A stretch of DNA of 64,000 nt from Sphingobium sp. (GCA_022652485.1 JALCRK010000013.1:1-64000); one strand, 5' to 3'. Shown: positions 17,873 to 27,051, counted from the first letter of the stretch. The notes: generated from the sequence alone by a model not told the origin. Numbers and translations: made by a program.

Positions 17873-19204
17873 TCAACCGACCCGCTGCACCGCCCCCTTA
17901 TACGCGCCGACGCTCTTCTTCCGGCGCGGGCGGAAGCGACGGGCGTCGTCGCCCTGCGCCCCTTGCTCGCTGCGCCCACCACGCTCGCGATGCTGACGCG
18001 GCTGCTGCGGCCGGGGCGGACGGGCCTCGGCCCCCTTGCGCGGGGCGGGCTTGGGCAGGTTGCGCACCAGCTCCGCCATGCCTTCGGGCAGCGGCACGAT
18101 CTCGCTCTGCGTCCGCGTCAGCCGCTCGATCGCCTTGAGATAGGACCGTTCGTCATCCGACACGAGGCTGATCGCGATGCCTTCCTGCCCCGCGCGCCCG
18201 GTCCGGCCGATGCGGTGGACATATTGATCCGGGTTGTTCGGGATCTCGAAGTTGATGACATGGCTGAGGCCCGAAACATCGATCCCGCGTGCGGCGATGT
18301 CGGTCGCGACCAGCAGCTTGATCTGCCCGTTGCGAAACGCCTGCAAAGCCGCCGTGCGCTGCGCCTGAGACTTGTCGCCGTGGATGGCGAGCGAATCGAT
18401 CCCCGCCCCCGCCAGCGCGCGCACCACCTTGTCCGCGCCATATTTGGTGCGGGTGAAGATGAGCGCGCGGTCGATCTCCTCGCCGCGCAGGATATGCGTG
18501 AGCAACGCTTGTTTCTCGCTCTGGTTAACATGATAGGCGCGCTGCACGATCCGCTCCGCCGTGGTGGCGGGCGGCGTCACCGAAACCGTGACGGGATCGC
18601 GCAGGAACTGTTTTGCCAGCCCGGCGATCTCCTTCGGCATCGTTGCCGAGAAAAACAGCGTCTGCCGCTCCTTGGGCACGCAGGAGACGATCTGCTTCAC
18701 CGGATGGATGAAGCCCATGTCCATCATCTGGTCCGCCTCATCGAGCACCAGCACCTCGACACCCTTCAGGTGAAATGCCTTCTGCGCGAGCAGATCGAGC
18801 AGCCGGCCCGGCGTCGCCACCAGCACATCGACGCCTTGGGAAAGCTGGCGGATCTGCTTGTGGATCGGTACGCCGCCGAACACGGTCGCGACATTCAATG
18901 GCAGGAACCGCCCATAATCGCGAAAGCTCTGCGCAATCTGCGCCGCCAGCTCACGCGTCGGCGAGAGCACCAGCACGCGGCAGGTGAGCGGCGGGGTATG
19001 CTTGGTGTCGCGCGCCAGACGGTCGAGCGAAGGCAGCGCGAACGCCGCTGTCTTGCCGGTGCCGGTCTGGGCGATGCCGCACAGATCCTTGCCGGACAGC
19101 ACGGCGGGGATCGCCTGTTGCTGGATCGGGGTGGGGTTCACATAACGCTTGGCGGTCAACGCCTTGATGATCGGCTCCGCAAAGCCAAAATCCTTGAATT
19201 CCAT
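17873..19204 (-). CDS. DEAD-box RNA helicase (RhlE-like)
   Basis: 443 residues from the ATG giving MEFKDFGFAEPIIKAL, which is the usual Q-motif-leading start; an upstream start would add 13 atypical residues. Helicase motifs are visible: Q motif (PTPIQQQAIP), I (AQTGTGKT), Ia (PTRELAAQ), II (VLDEADQM), III (FSAT), IV-V (LVATDIAARGID) and VI (HRIGRTGR). A short basic Arg-rich tail (about 390-440) likely binds RNA. It acts on ribosome assembly or mRNA turnover, by analogy to RhlE. Confidence 0.94.
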   Translation of the reverse strand: MEFKDFGFAEPIIKALTAKRYVNPTPIQQQAIPAVLSGKDLCGIAQTGTGKTAAFALPSLDRLARDTKHTPPLTCRVLVLSPTRELAAQIAQSFRDYGRFLPLNVATVFGGVPIHKQIRQLSQGVDVLVATPGRLLDLLAQKAFHLKGVEVLVLDEADQMMDMGFIHPVKQIVSCVPKERQTLFFSATMPKEIAGLAKQFLRDPVTVSVTPPATTAERIVQRAYHVNQSEKQALLTHILRGEEIDRALIFTRTKYGADKVVRALAGAGIDSLAIHGDKSQAQRTAALQAFRNGQIKLLVATDIAARGIDVSGLSHVINFEIPNNPDQYVHRIGRTGRAGQEGIAISLVSDDERSYLKAIERLTRTQSEIVPLPEGMAELVRNLPKPAPRKGAEARPPRPQQPRQHRERGGRSEQGAQGDDARRFRPRRKKSVGAYKGAVQRVG

Positions 19205-19494
19205 ACTATTACTCACAAAATATGCACGTCGCGCGCGCGCCATTCATCATGGCGCACACGCTCGGCGGGTGTCCGAAACGACCCGCGTGAATTGGGAAGC
19301 CTCATAAAGCAAACGCGGGGTATTGGCCGGTTCCGTCGCCCTCATTCGGGCCGGAGCGTTCACGCCGCCAATCGCAATAATGGCCCTGAGGCCGGTTGCC
19401 GCGCTACGGCGCATATGGCGGCACCCTCCCAACAAAGCAAGCCTTATCCCCGAACAACAGGATTTTGCTTGAAACAGTGCGGCACAAGGGCCAC

Positions 19495-20085
19495 ATGCTC
19501 CTCATGCTGATCGAGACCGAAAAGACGCCGAATCCGGCCACATTGAAGTTCCTTCCCGGCCGCAAGGTGATGGCGGCAGGCACGCGCGATTTCGCCAATG
19601 CCGAAGAGGCAGAGGCGTCTCCGCTCGCGGAAGCACTGTTCACGCTGGGCGATGTCACGGGCGTTTTCTTCGGCGCGGACTTTATTTCGGTGACGATCGC
19701 GCCGGGCGGCGACTGGTCCGCCACCAAGCCCGATGTGCTCTCGATCCTGCTTGATCATTTCTCGGCGGACATGCCGCTGTTCCGCGCGGGCACGGCGGCG
19801 GGCATCTCGGTGCCGACCGAAGAAGCCGACAACGCCTATACCGACGACCCCGCCGATGCCGAGATCGTGGAGCAGATCCGCGAGCTGATCGACACCCGCG
19901 TGCGCCCCGCCGTCGCCAATGACGGCGGCGACATCGTCTATCGCGGCTTCGACAAGGGCAAGGTGTACCTGCGGATGCAGGGCGCCTGTTCCGGCTGCCC
20001 CTCCTCCACCGCGACGCTGAAGAACGGCATAGAACAGCTTTTGAAGCATTATGTGCCGGAGGTGACGGAAGTCCTCGCCGTCTGA
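19495..20085 (+). CDS. nfuA: NifU-family iron-sulfur scaffold protein
   Basis: About 196 residues. The N-terminal Nfu domain (KTPNPATLKFLPG, near 5-90) is followed by the NifU C-terminal domain (about 115-190) with the cluster-binding C-x2-C in GACSGCPSSTATLKNGIE. It delivers or repairs 4Fe-4S clusters. The start is ambiguous between 19495 (AAGGG eight bases upstream) and 19504, which gives the common opening MLIETEKTPNP. Confidence 0.93.
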   Translation: MLLMLIETEKTPNPATLKFLPGRKVMAAGTRDFANAEEAEASPLAEALFTLGDVTGVFFGADFISVTIAPGGDWSATKPDVLSILLDHFSADMPLFRAGTAAGISVPTEEADNAYTDDPADAEIVEQIRELIDTRVRPAVANDGGDIVYRGFDKGKVYLRMQGACSGCPSSTATLKNGIEQLLKHYVPEVTEVLAV

Positions 20086-20186
20086 TCGCGCTCCGGCCCG
20101 TTCCCGGCGTCGAACTCGAATTGGCTCAAATTGCAATTTCCAAACGGCCACTAAGCCGCTAAGCGCCTGAAAATGAGAGCAAGCGG

Positions 20187-20825
20187 GTGGGTTTGGTGCG
20201 GCATCTGATAATCGACACGGCGACAGAGGCATTGTCTGTGGCGCTGTTCGATGGCGGGGAGCTGATCGGCCATCATCACGAGATCGCCGGGCGCGGCCAT
20301 GCCGAGAAGCTCGTCCCCGCCATCGCCGCCCTGCCCGAAGGTGGACGCGCGGACGCGATCCGGGTCGACGCCGGTCCGGGCAGCTTCACCGGCATCCGGG
20401 TCGGCATCGCGGCGGCACGCGCGCTGGCCTTTGCATGGGACGCACGGCTTTCCAGCTATTCCAGCCTGCACCTGCTGGCCGCGATGGCACGGCGGGAGTG
20501 TACCGCAGCCACTCAACCCATCGCCATCGCGCTGACCGGCGGGCATGGCGAGCTGTTCTGGCAACAGTTCGATCCACGCACCCTCGCCCCGCTGGCGCCC
20601 TCCGCCTCCATACCCATCGCGGACCTCGCGCGCGCAGCCGATGCGCCGGTCGTGTACGGCACCGGAGCACCCACGCTTATCGCCGCGCGCGGCCACGGCG
20701 AGGCCCATCTGCTGCATCCCGATGCGCGCTGCGCCATGCTGCTGCCCGAAGCCTTTGTGGAAGAGGGCGTCACCACCCGCTACGGTCGCGGCGCGGATGC
20801 CGTGCCCGCCGGGGAGAGGCGCTGA
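20187..20825 (+). CDS. tsaB: tRNA t6A biosynthesis protein TsaB
   Basis: 212 residues starting at GTG. The opening HLIIDTATEALSVALFDG and the GPGSFTGIRVGIAAARALAF motif are diagnostic for TsaB (YeaZ), the partner that binds TsaD and TsaE in threonylcarbamoyl transfer to A37 of ANN-reading tRNAs. The ASKHA fold lacks catalytic residues in this family. It is followed after one base by rimI, a linkage seen in many proteobacteria. GTG 20196 is an alternative start. Confidence 0.93.
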   Translation: MGLVRHLIIDTATEALSVALFDGGELIGHHHEIAGRGHAEKLVPAIAALPEGGRADAIRVDAGPGSFTGIRVGIAAARALAFAWDARLSSYSSLHLLAAMARRECTAATQPIAIALTGGHGELFWQQFDPRTLAPLAPSASIPIADLARAADAPVVYGTGAPTLIAARGHGEAHLLHPDARCAMLLPEAFVEEGVTTRYGRGADAVPAGERR

Positions 20826-20826
20826 T

Positions 20827-21312
20827 ATGGCGTCGGATCTGGGGCATCTGGTTACGATCCGCCATGTCGATCGCCCCGATCACCGCGCCGAGGCCGCCGC
20901 GATGCAGGTGATGACCGCCGCGTTCGATCCACGATATGGCGAGGCGTGGACCGCGTCCCAGCTTGCGGGCTTCATGAGCCTGCCGGGCGTCACCCTGTCG
21001 CTGGTTCAGCTCGATCAGGCCACTCTGGGCTTCGCGCTGGTGCGCTACGTGGCGGATGAGGCCGAACTATTGCTCATCGCAATCGATCCCAAATGGAGGA
21101 ACCGGGGCATCGGCAGGGTTTTATTGCAGGACTGTATCATAAAGGCACGAAAATCGCGTATGTCGGTTCTATACATAGAAGTCAGAGAGAATAACCGCGC
21201 GATCGATTTCTATGAGAGGGCAGGATTCGAGCATATTCACCGCCGCCCATCCTATTATAAAGGAGACGACGGAACTTTTTATGATGCGCTTAATTTCCGT
21301 CTCACGCTATAG
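20827..21312 (+). CDS. rimI: ribosomal-protein-alanine N-acetyltransferase
   Basis: 161-residue GNAT acetyltransferase. The acetyl-CoA loop is seen at LLLIAIDPKWRNRGIGRVLL (Q/RxxGxG/A) and the C-terminal motif at EVRENNRAIDFYERAGFEHI followed by RRPSYYKG, as in RimI, which acetylates the N-terminus of ribosomal protein S18. It sits directly behind tsaB and is probably co-transcribed. Confidence 0.92.
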   Translation: MASDLGHLVTIRHVDRPDHRAEAAAMQVMTAAFDPRYGEAWTASQLAGFMSLPGVTLSLVQLDQATLGFALVRYVADEAELLLIAIDPKWRNRGIGRVLLQDCIIKARKSRMSVLYIEVRENNRAIDFYERAGFEHIHRRPSYYKGDDGTFYDALNFRLTL

Positions 21313-21418
21313 ACCTAAGTACCTGTTGCTATTTCAGTTATTAAATTTATAAGCGATAACATCCAAAATGGTTCAATCTCCGTTTCGGTATAGGTCGCAA
21401 GATATAAAGGAGGAAAAA

Positions 21419-21844
21419 ATGGATGAAAACAATGCCAAGAGTGAAATGCTGATCACGCTTACGTCAGACATCGTTGCGGCACATGTGTCCAACAACAGCG
21501 TGGCGGTTTCGGATCTTCCGGTATTGATCCAGAATGTTCACGCGGCGCTCGCTTCACTTGACAATCCCGCTCCCGCTCCTGAAGCAAAGCCCGAGCCGGC
21601 GGTTTCCATCCGTTCCTCGATCAAGCCCGATCACATCGTGTGCCTTGAGGACGGCAAGAAGCTCAAGATGCTGAAGCGCCACCTGATGACGCATTACAAG
21701 ATGACGCCAGACGATTACCGCGCCAAATGGGGTCTGCCCGCCGATTATCCGATGGTCGCACCCAATTACGCCGATCAGCGCCGCATGTTGGCGAAGAAAA
21801 TCGGCCTCGGCAAATCGCCGACCGGCAAGCGCGCCAAGAAATAA
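21419..21844 (+). CDS. MucR/Ros-family zinc-finger transcriptional regulator
   Basis: 141 residues, cytoplasmic. The start at 21419 follows a near-perfect AAGGAGG. The N-terminal half (MLITLTSDIVAAHVSNN ... LPVLIQNVHAAL) is the MucR oligomerisation part. The finger reads C75-x2-D78-x9-H88-x3-H92 (CLEDGKKLKMLKRHLMTH), with Asp at the position that is Cys in Ros, as reported for zinc-binding MucR proteins of rhizobia and Brucella. The GLPADYPMVAPNYADQR segment is conserved. Members control exopolysaccharide, motility and cell-cycle genes, so it could influence the surface-glycan cluster later in the window. It is followed by a good terminator. Confidence 0.93.
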   Translation: MDENNAKSEMLITLTSDIVAAHVSNNSVAVSDLPVLIQNVHAALASLDNPAPAPEAKPEPAVSIRSSIKPDHIVCLEDGKKLKMLKRHLMTHYKMTPDDYRAKWGLPADYPMVAPNYADQRRMLAKKIGLGKSPTGKRAKK

Positions 21845-21863
21845 CATTGGTAATACCATGAAC

Positions 21864-21900
21864 GGGGGAGCGCGCGACAAAATCGCGGCGCTCCCTTTTC
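21864..21900 (+). terminator. rho-independent terminator after mucR-like gene
   Basis: GGGAGCGC (21866-21873) pairs with GCGCTCCC (21888-21895), extended by GCG/CGC inside, and is followed by TTTT. It stands 20 bases after the stop codon. Confidence 0.85.
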
Positions 21901-21956
21901 ATTTCATGGAAAAAGGCTAATTTACGCGCTCACATAACAGAGACGAGCCGAGACCC

Positions 21957-22379
21957 ATGCCCCGCAAGATCGACATTGAGGCGCTGTGCGCCGAAAAAGG
22001 CCTCAGGATAACGGAGCAGCGGCGCGTCATCGCACGGGTGCTCTCGGAGGCCGAGGACCATCCGGATGTCGAGCGCGTGCACGAACGCTCCGCCGCGATC
22101 GATCCCGGCATTTCCATCGCCACGGTCTATCGCACCGTCCGCCTGTTCGAAGAGGCGGGCATATTGGAGCGGCACGATTTCGGTGACGGCCGCTCGCGCT
22201 ATGAAGCCGCACCGGAGGCGCATCACGACCATCTCGTCGATGTCGAGACCGGCAACGTCATCGAGTTCGTCGATCCCGAGCTGGAGCAGTTGCAAAAACA
22301 GATCGCGGAAAAGCTGGGTTTTCGCCTCGTCGATCACCGCATGGAGCTGTATGGCGTCGCAATAGACCGCAAGAGCTGA
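21957..22379 (+). CDS. Fur-family metalloregulator (Fur/Mur type)
   Basis: 140 residues, standard Fur length. The winged helix shows [21 protein letters not shown] and [18 protein letters not shown]. The metal and dimerisation domain has the [16 protein letters not shown] motif, in which the usual C-x2-C structural-zinc cysteines are missing, as in alphaproteobacterial Fur/Mur proteins. The sensed metal (iron or manganese) cannot be told from sequence. The gene runs towards miaB, with a palindromic repeat between them. Confidence 0.9.
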   Translation: MPRKIDIEALCAEKGLRITEQRRVIARVLSEAEDHPDVERVHERSAAIDPGISIATVYRTVRLFEEAGILERHDFGDGRSRYEAAPEAHHDHLVDVETGNVIEFVDPELEQLQKQIAEKLGFRLVDHRMELYGVAIDRKS

Positions 22380-22387
22380 AATTTTTG

Positions 22388-22420
22388 ATCCGAAACAGGC
22401 AGCTTCGCCGCGTTTCGGAT
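22388..22420. repeat. ATCCGAAAC...GTTTCGGAT hairpin, copy 2
   Basis: Inverted copy of 17833-17865 with one difference in 33. It begins eight bases after the fur-like stop codon and could serve as a terminator there. Confidence 0.85.
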
Positions 22421-22471
22421 AATCTGCACCGGCCCTTTCTTGTGCGGCGCGGCATCTGTATAGTGGTGCCA

Positions 22472-23806
22472 ATGAATCGCCCTGAACCCAAAAATCCCCC
22501 GCGCACATTCCACGTCAAATCCTTCGGCTGCCAGATGAACGTCTATGACGGTGAGCGCATGGCGGAGATGCTGGGCGCGCAGGGAATGACCGCCGCCGAG
22601 GATGGCGCGAATGCGGACATGGTGGTGCTCAATACCTGCCACATCCGCGAGAAGGCGGTGGACAAGGTCTATTCCGACATCGGCCGCCTCCGCCGCGAGG
22701 ACGGCACCCGGCCTATGATCGCGGTGGCGGGCTGCGTCGCGCAGGCGGAAGGATCGGAGATCACCCGGCGCACGAAAATGGTCGATATCGTCGTCGGCCC
22801 GCAGGCCTATCACCGCCTGCCCGAGCTGGTGGAGAAGGCGACGCGCGGCGAGGAAGCGCTCGATACCGACATGCCCGCCGCCTCCAAGTTCGGCGCGTTG
22901 CCGGGCCGCTCTCGCCAGGCCCGCCCCACCGCCTTCCTCACCGTGCAGGAAGGCTGCGACAAGTTCTGCACCTATTGCGTCGTCCCCTATACGCGCGGCG
23001 CCGAGATCAGCCGCCCGTGGGACGCGGTGCTCGATGAGGCGAAGGCGCTGGTCGATGGCGGCGCGCGCGAGATCACCCTTCTCGGCCAGAATGTAAATGC
23101 GTGGGGAGATGGCGAACGCGGCCTGCATGACCTCATCATCGCGCTGGACAGGCTCGATGGCTTGGCGCGCATCCGCTACACCACCAGCCACCCCAACGAC
23201 ATGACCGACGGCCTCATCGCCGCCCACCGCGATGTCGAAAAGCTGATGCCCTATCTGCACCTCCCCGTGCAGTCCGGCTCTGATCCGATCCTCAAAGCCA
23301 TGAACCGCAGCCACACGCGGGACAGCTATCTCCGCCTGCTCGACAAGGTACGCGCCGTGCGCCCCGATATCGCGCTGTCGGGGGATTTCATCGTCGGCTT
23401 TCCGGGCGAGACCGACGCGGATTTCGAGGCGACGCTGAGCCTCGTGCGCGAGGTCGGCTATGCCTATGCGTTCAGCTTCAAATATTCGCCCCGCCCCGGC
23501 ACTCCTGCGGCCGACATGGACGGCCAGATCGCCGCACACGTGATGGACGAGCGCCTCCAGCGCCTCCAGGCCCGGATCATCGCCGATCAGCTCGCCTTCA
23601 ATCAGGCCACCGTGGGCAAAAGCTGCGCAGTGCTGATCGAGAAGCCGGGGCGGAAGCCCGGCCAGCTCGTCGGCAAGTCGCCGTGGCTGCAATCGGTGCA
23701 TGTCGTCGCCGAGGGTGCGAAGATCGGCGACATGATCGAGGTGGAAATCGTTTCGGCCGGACCCAATAGCCTTGCCGGGGAACTAATGAGGAGGAAAGCC
23801 GCTTGA
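22472..23806 (+). CDS. miaB: tRNA-2-methylthio-N6-isopentenyladenosine synthase MiaB
   Basis: 444-residue radical-SAM methylthiotransferase that adds the methylthio group to i6A37 of tRNA. The N-terminal UPF0004 domain has C20, C56 and C88 for the second cluster, the radical SAM motif is C162-x3-C166-x2-C169 ([11 protein letters not shown]), and a C-terminal TRAM domain begins near 375. [10 protein letters not shown] and [10 protein letters not shown] are family signatures. The ATG giving [13 protein letters not shown] was used. It starts a miaB-phoH-ybeY-corC run, a conserved alphaproteobacterial gene order. Confidence 0.96.
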   Translation: MNRPEPKNPPRTFHVKSFGCQMNVYDGERMAEMLGAQGMTAAEDGANADMVVLNTCHIREKAVDKVYSDIGRLRREDGTRPMIAVAGCVAQAEGSEITRRTKMVDIVVGPQAYHRLPELVEKATRGEEALDTDMPAASKFGALPGRSRQARPTAFLTVQEGCDKFCTYCVVPYTRGAEISRPWDAVLDEAKALVDGGAREITLLGQNVNAWGDGERGLHDLIIALDRLDGLARIRYTTSHPNDMTDGLIAAHRDVEKLMPYLHLPVQSGSDPILKAMNRSHTRDSYLRLLDKVRAVRPDIALSGDFIVGFPGETDADFEATLSLVREVGYAYAFSFKYSPRPGTPAADMDGQIAAHVMDERLQRLQARIIADQLAFNQATVGKSCAVLIEKPGRKPGQLVGKSPWLQSVHVVAEGAKIGDMIEVEIVSAGPNSLAGELMRRKAA

Positions 23807-23814
23807 TACTCCAT

Positions 23815-23893
23815 CGTCATTCCCGTGCACGCGGGAATCCAGTTTCGGACTGCCGTTACCATTATCTGGATCCCCGCCCGCGCGGGGATGACG
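23815..23893. repeat. paired REP hairpins, copy 2
   Basis: CGTCATTCCCGTG-CACGCGGGAATCCAG at the left and CTGGATCCCCGCCCGCGCGG-GGATGACG at the right form two outward-symmetric hairpins, the same design as 14686-14765. It fills the gap between miaB and phoH without obviously breaking the operon. Confidence 0.85.
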
Positions 23894-23909
23894 AAAGACA
23901 GGGATAAAG

Positions 23910-24908
23910 ATGGCGAAAAAGCAAACACAAGCCGAAGCGGGGGACCGCGCCCGTCTGGATCTCAACTTCGACAAGCCGCATCTGCTCGGGGCCGTGTTCG
24001 GCCAATATGACCAGAACCTCGTCGCCATCGAAAACCGCCTCGGCGTCTATATCGGCGCGCGCGGCAACCGGGTGCAGATCGAGGGCGAGGCGGAAGCCGC
24101 CGCCCGGGCGCGCGATGTGCTGATGGGCCTCTACAACCGCGTCTCGAAGGGGCAGGAGATCGATCCCGGCGCGGTCGAGGCGGTGATCGCCATGTCCGCC
24201 GAACCGACGCTCGATGGCATCATCCGCCACGATGTCGCCCAGCCGCCCAGCGTGATGATCCGCACGCGCAAGAAGACCATCGTGCCCAGAAGCGCGACCC
24301 AGACCCGCTATATGGAGGAGCTGGCGCGCCGCGACGTGATCTTCGCGCTTGGCCCGGCGGGCACCGGCAAGACCTATGTCGCGGTGGCGCAGGCTGTCTC
24401 CCAGCTCATCACCGGCTCGGTCGACCGGCTGATCCTCTCCCGCCCCGCGGTCGAGGCAGGCGAGCGCCTCGGCTTCCTCCCCGGCGACATGAAGGAGAAG
24501 GTCGATCCCTATCTCCGCCCGCTCTACGACGCGCTGTACGACACCCTCCCCGCCGAGCAGGTCGAGCGCCGCATCGCGAGCGGAGAGATCGAGATCGCGC
24601 CGCTCGCCTTCATGCGCGGGCGCACGCTCGCCAATGCCTTCATCATCCTCGATGAGGCGCAGAACACCACCAAGGCGCAGATGAAGATGTTCCTCACCCG
24701 CTTCGGCGAGGGCAGCCGCATGGTGATCTGCGGCGACCCCAATCAGGTGGATCTCCTGCCGATGGCGGGCGGCTCGGGCCTTGCCGACGCGGTCGAGCGG
24801 CTGGAGGGCGTCGAAGGCATCTCCGTCATCCGCTTCAGCGCGGCGGACGTGGTGCGCCACCCCATCGTTGGCCGCATCGTGCAGGCCTATGAGGGGCCGG
24901 ACGCCTGA
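23910..24908 (+). CDS. phoH: PhoH-family ATPase
   Basis: 332 residues. After an N-terminal KH-like segment (NRLGVYIGARGNRVQIEGE, about 43-61) comes the PhoH P-loop domain with Walker A GPAGTGKT (148-155), SRPAVEAGERLGFLPGD and the Walker B/sensor region FIILDEAQNTTKAQMKMFLTR. An RNA-related helicase or ATPase role is proposed for the family, helped by linkage to ybeY. Its TGA overlaps the ybeY ATG (TGATG). Confidence 0.94.
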   Translation: MAKKQTQAEAGDRARLDLNFDKPHLLGAVFGQYDQNLVAIENRLGVYIGARGNRVQIEGEAEAAARARDVLMGLYNRVSKGQEIDPGAVEAVIAMSAEPTLDGIIRHDVAQPPSVMIRTRKKTIVPRSATQTRYMEELARRDVIFALGPAGTGKTYVAVAQAVSQLITGSVDRLILSRPAVEAGERLGFLPGDMKEKVDPYLRPLYDALYDTLPAEQVERRIASGEIEIAPLAFMRGRTLANAFIILDEAQNTTKAQMKMFLTRFGEGSRMVICGDPNQVDLLPMAGGSGLADAVERLEGVEGISVIRFSAADVVRHPIVGRIVQAYEGPDA

Positions 24909-25420
24909 TGCTTGAGATCGCCCTCTCCGGTGAGGAAAGCTGGCCCGCTGACACCGAATGGCCCGCACTCGCCGAGAAGGCGGTGCGCGCCGCCTTCGCC
25001 GAGACGCCGCACAACGAGCTGACCACGCTCGACGCCGCCGTCGAGCTTTCGATCCGCTTCACCGACGACGCCGAGGTCCGCTCCCTCAACGCGCAATATC
25101 GTCACAAGGACACGCCCACCAACGTCCTCTCCTTCCCGATGGTGCAGCCCGACCTCCTCGAAACCCTCGCCAATAGCGACGATGGCGAGGCGTTGCTGGG
25201 CGATATCGTGCTGGCGCGGGAGACCTGCGCGCGCGAGGCGGAGGAGAAAGGCATCGCCTTTGCCGATCATGCCGCCCACCTGATTGCGCACGGCACTTTG
25301 CATTTGCTCGGCTATGACCATATGGAGGAGCATGAGGCGGAAGAGATGGAGGCGATGGAGGTGCGCGCGCTTGCAAGCATCGGCATCACCGATCCCTACT
25401 TCACGATGACAGGGGACTGA
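24908..25420 (+). CDS. ybeY: endoribonuclease YbeY
   Basis: 170 residues. The zinc-binding motif H128-x3-H132-x5-H138 (HGTLHLLGYDH) is intact, and the YRHKDTPTNVLSFP and LGDIVLARE motifs are present. YbeY is a single-strand endoribonuclease acting in 16S rRNA 3-prime maturation and ribosome quality control. It overlaps phoH by one base and precedes a CorC-like gene, the usual order. Confidence 0.95.
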   Translation: MLEIALSGEESWPADTEWPALAEKAVRAAFAETPHNELTTLDAAVELSIRFTDDAEVRSLNAQYRHKDTPTNVLSFPMVQPDLLETLANSDDGEALLGDIVLARETCAREAEEKGIAFADHAAHLIAHGTLHLLGYDHMEEHEAEEMEAMEVRALASIGITDPYFTMTGD

Positions 25421-25428
25421 GAAAGATC

Positions 25429-26391
25429 ATGGCTGACGACAGCCCGTCCGGCACGAAAGAAGCGGACAGTAGCCCCAGCGGCTCCTCCGCCGCCCAGAAC
25501 GATGGCGGCAGTCTCTGGCGGGGCATCAAGTCCCTTCTGTTCGGCAACGATGCCGACCACACATTGCGTCAGGAACTCGAAGACGCGATCGACGAATATG
25601 ACGAAGAAGCCGGCGAAGAAGCGCCGGATCGGGGCACGAAGGGAGACCTCTCGCCGCTGGAGCGCCAGATGCTCCGCAATCTGCTCCATTTCAGCGAGCA
25701 TACGGTGGACGACATCGCCGTGCCGCGCGCGGACATCATCGCCATCGAGGAAAGCGCGAGCTTCGCCGATCTCGTCGCCTTGTTCACGGAGGCCGGTCAC
25801 AGCCGTATCCCTGTCTATCGCGGCACGCTCGATACCATCGTCGGCATGATCCACATCCGCGACGCCTTCGGCATCCTCGCCAAGGGTGAAGCGCCGCCCA
25901 AGACGCTGGAGCCGCTCATCCGGCAGCCGCTCTATGTCCCTGAAAGCATGGGCGTGCTCAACCTGCTGATGGAGATGCGCGCCAAGCGCACCCACCTCGC
26001 CATCGTGCTCGATGAATATTCCGGCACGGAAGGCCTGCTCACCTTCGAGGATCTGGTCGAGGAAATCGTCGGCGAGGTCGAGGACGAGCATGACGACGAG
26101 CCGGAGGAGATACTGGTCGCGCTGGAAGACGGCCTCTGGGAGGCGGACGCCCGCGCGGAACTCGATGATGTCGCCGACCGGATCGACCCCCGCCTCGCCG
26201 AGGTGGAGGAAGATATAGACACGCTGGGCGGCCTCGCCTTCATCCTCGCCGGGCGCGTTCCCACCGTAGGTGAAATCGTGCTGCACCCGGAAAGCGGCTG
26301 GCGCCTCGAAATCATCGCCGCCGACACCCGCCGCGTCACCCGCCTGCGCCTCCACCCACCAGTGAAGAAGGGCGAAAAGGCCGAGGAGTAG
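25429..26391 (+). CDS. CBS-domain hemolysin/CorC-like protein
   Basis: 320 residues, soluble. After an acidic, low-complexity N-terminus come two CBS domains (about 95-215: DIAVPRADIIAIEESASFADLV, HSRIPVYRGTLDTIVGMIHI, AIVLDEYSGTEGLLTFEDLVEEIVGEVEDE) and a C-terminal CorC_HlyC domain (about 235-312). The family is linked to magnesium/cobalt efflux. It closes the miaB-phoH-ybeY run; the lnt gene that often follows is absent here. Confidence 0.92.
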   Translation: MADDSPSGTKEADSSPSGSSAAQNDGGSLWRGIKSLLFGNDADHTLRQELEDAIDEYDEEAGEEAPDRGTKGDLSPLERQMLRNLLHFSEHTVDDIAVPRADIIAIEESASFADLVALFTEAGHSRIPVYRGTLDTIVGMIHIRDAFGILAKGEAPPKTLEPLIRQPLYVPESMGVLNLLMEMRAKRTHLAIVLDEYSGTEGLLTFEDLVEEIVGEVEDEHDDEPEEILVALEDGLWEADARAELDDVADRIDPRLAEVEEDIDTLGGLAFILAGRVPTVGEIVLHPESGWRLEIIAADTRRVTRLRLHPPVKKGEKAEE

Positions 26392-26468
26392 CAGTTCACC
26401 CCATCGCTAAGCGCATGGAGATTGAACCGCTGCACACAACACGAGGTATCGATTATAGGTACATAAGC

Positions 26469-26498
26469 AGAGGGCCCCACTATGAAGCGGGGCCCTCT
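26469..26498. terminator. strong hairpin between convergent genes
   Basis: AGAGGGCCCC (26469-26478) pairs perfectly with GGGGCCCTCT (26489-26498) across a ten-base loop, midway between the convergent corC-like and mazF-like genes. It lacks a long T-run. A second stem, GCCTCACC/GGTGAGGC, follows near 26508-26541, so this interval may be a structured element rather than a simple terminator. Confidence 0.5.
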
Positions 26499-26628
26499 CT
26501 AAAAGACAGCCTCACCAAGCTTGTTATCGCTGAAGGTGAGGCGTGCTGCCCGTACCGGCTCAGCCGGGATTAAGACAGGCTCCAAGCCCGATGCCAAAGC
26601 AGAGCGGGAACAATTTTCATATATGTCA

Positions 26629-27051
26629 TCAAAGATGAATCGTCAATGAACCGAGGCCAAGGCCATAAAGGATTGAAGCCCGAACAGCCTTTAACTGATC
26701 GATATCAAGATGCCCGGAAACATAAATTCTTGAGCCGTCGACGCGGCCAGCCTTGAACCGATCCAACCGCGAACGCGCAACCGTGGCCAACATATCACAT
26801 TTTGCCCACATTATCAGGCTGGGATAATTCTGGGATAGCGGCTTTGCCATTTCTATCCGGCAATGATGATCTTCCAGCTGATCTGGCTCGGTGGTACTGA
26901 GCGGTACAACCCCCACGAGCTCTCCCCTTTTTCTTAATCGCGGGGAAACAACCACCACCGGTCGCAGCTTCGTCATCTCCGGAGCGACAAAGCCCGTGTC
27001 ATAATTACACAGCAAAATTTCGCCGGGCCTAGGATAGTACATCAACGACAT
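26629..27051 (-). CDS. PemK/MazF-like toxin-family protein, orphan
   Basis: 140 residues from ATG 27051 (MSLMYYPRPGEILLCNYD); upstream frame extension to 27192 is of atypical composition. PRPGEILLCNYDTGF, MTKLRPVVVVSPR and VGVVPLSTTEP match the MazF/PemK beta-barrel, whose members cleave mRNA. No antitoxin gene of normal size adjoins it; only a 21-codon ORF ends right at its start. The gene is less GC-rich than its surroundings, which suggests transfer. Active toxicity is not certain: many long MazF-like proteins of this type are uncharacterised. Confidence 0.7.
   Translation of the reverse strand: MSLMYYPRPGEILLCNYDTGFVAPEMTKLRPVVVVSPRLRKRGELVGVVPLSTTEPDQLEDHHCRIEMAKPLSQNYPSLIMWAKCDMLATVARSRLDRFKAGRVDGSRIYVSGHLDIDQLKAVRASILYGLGLGSLTIHL

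Noticed and set aside
14686-23893. CRISPR array suggested by repeated GC-rich hairpins
   Set aside because: Only two separate paired-hairpin units 9 kb apart, with no regular spacers and no cas genes; REP-like elements explain them.
26460-26600. tmRNA, SRP RNA or 6S RNA in the structured interval
   Set aside because: Stems are present, but there is no tag-peptide frame, no tRNA-like end with CCA and no conserved SRP tetraloop region that I can recognise.
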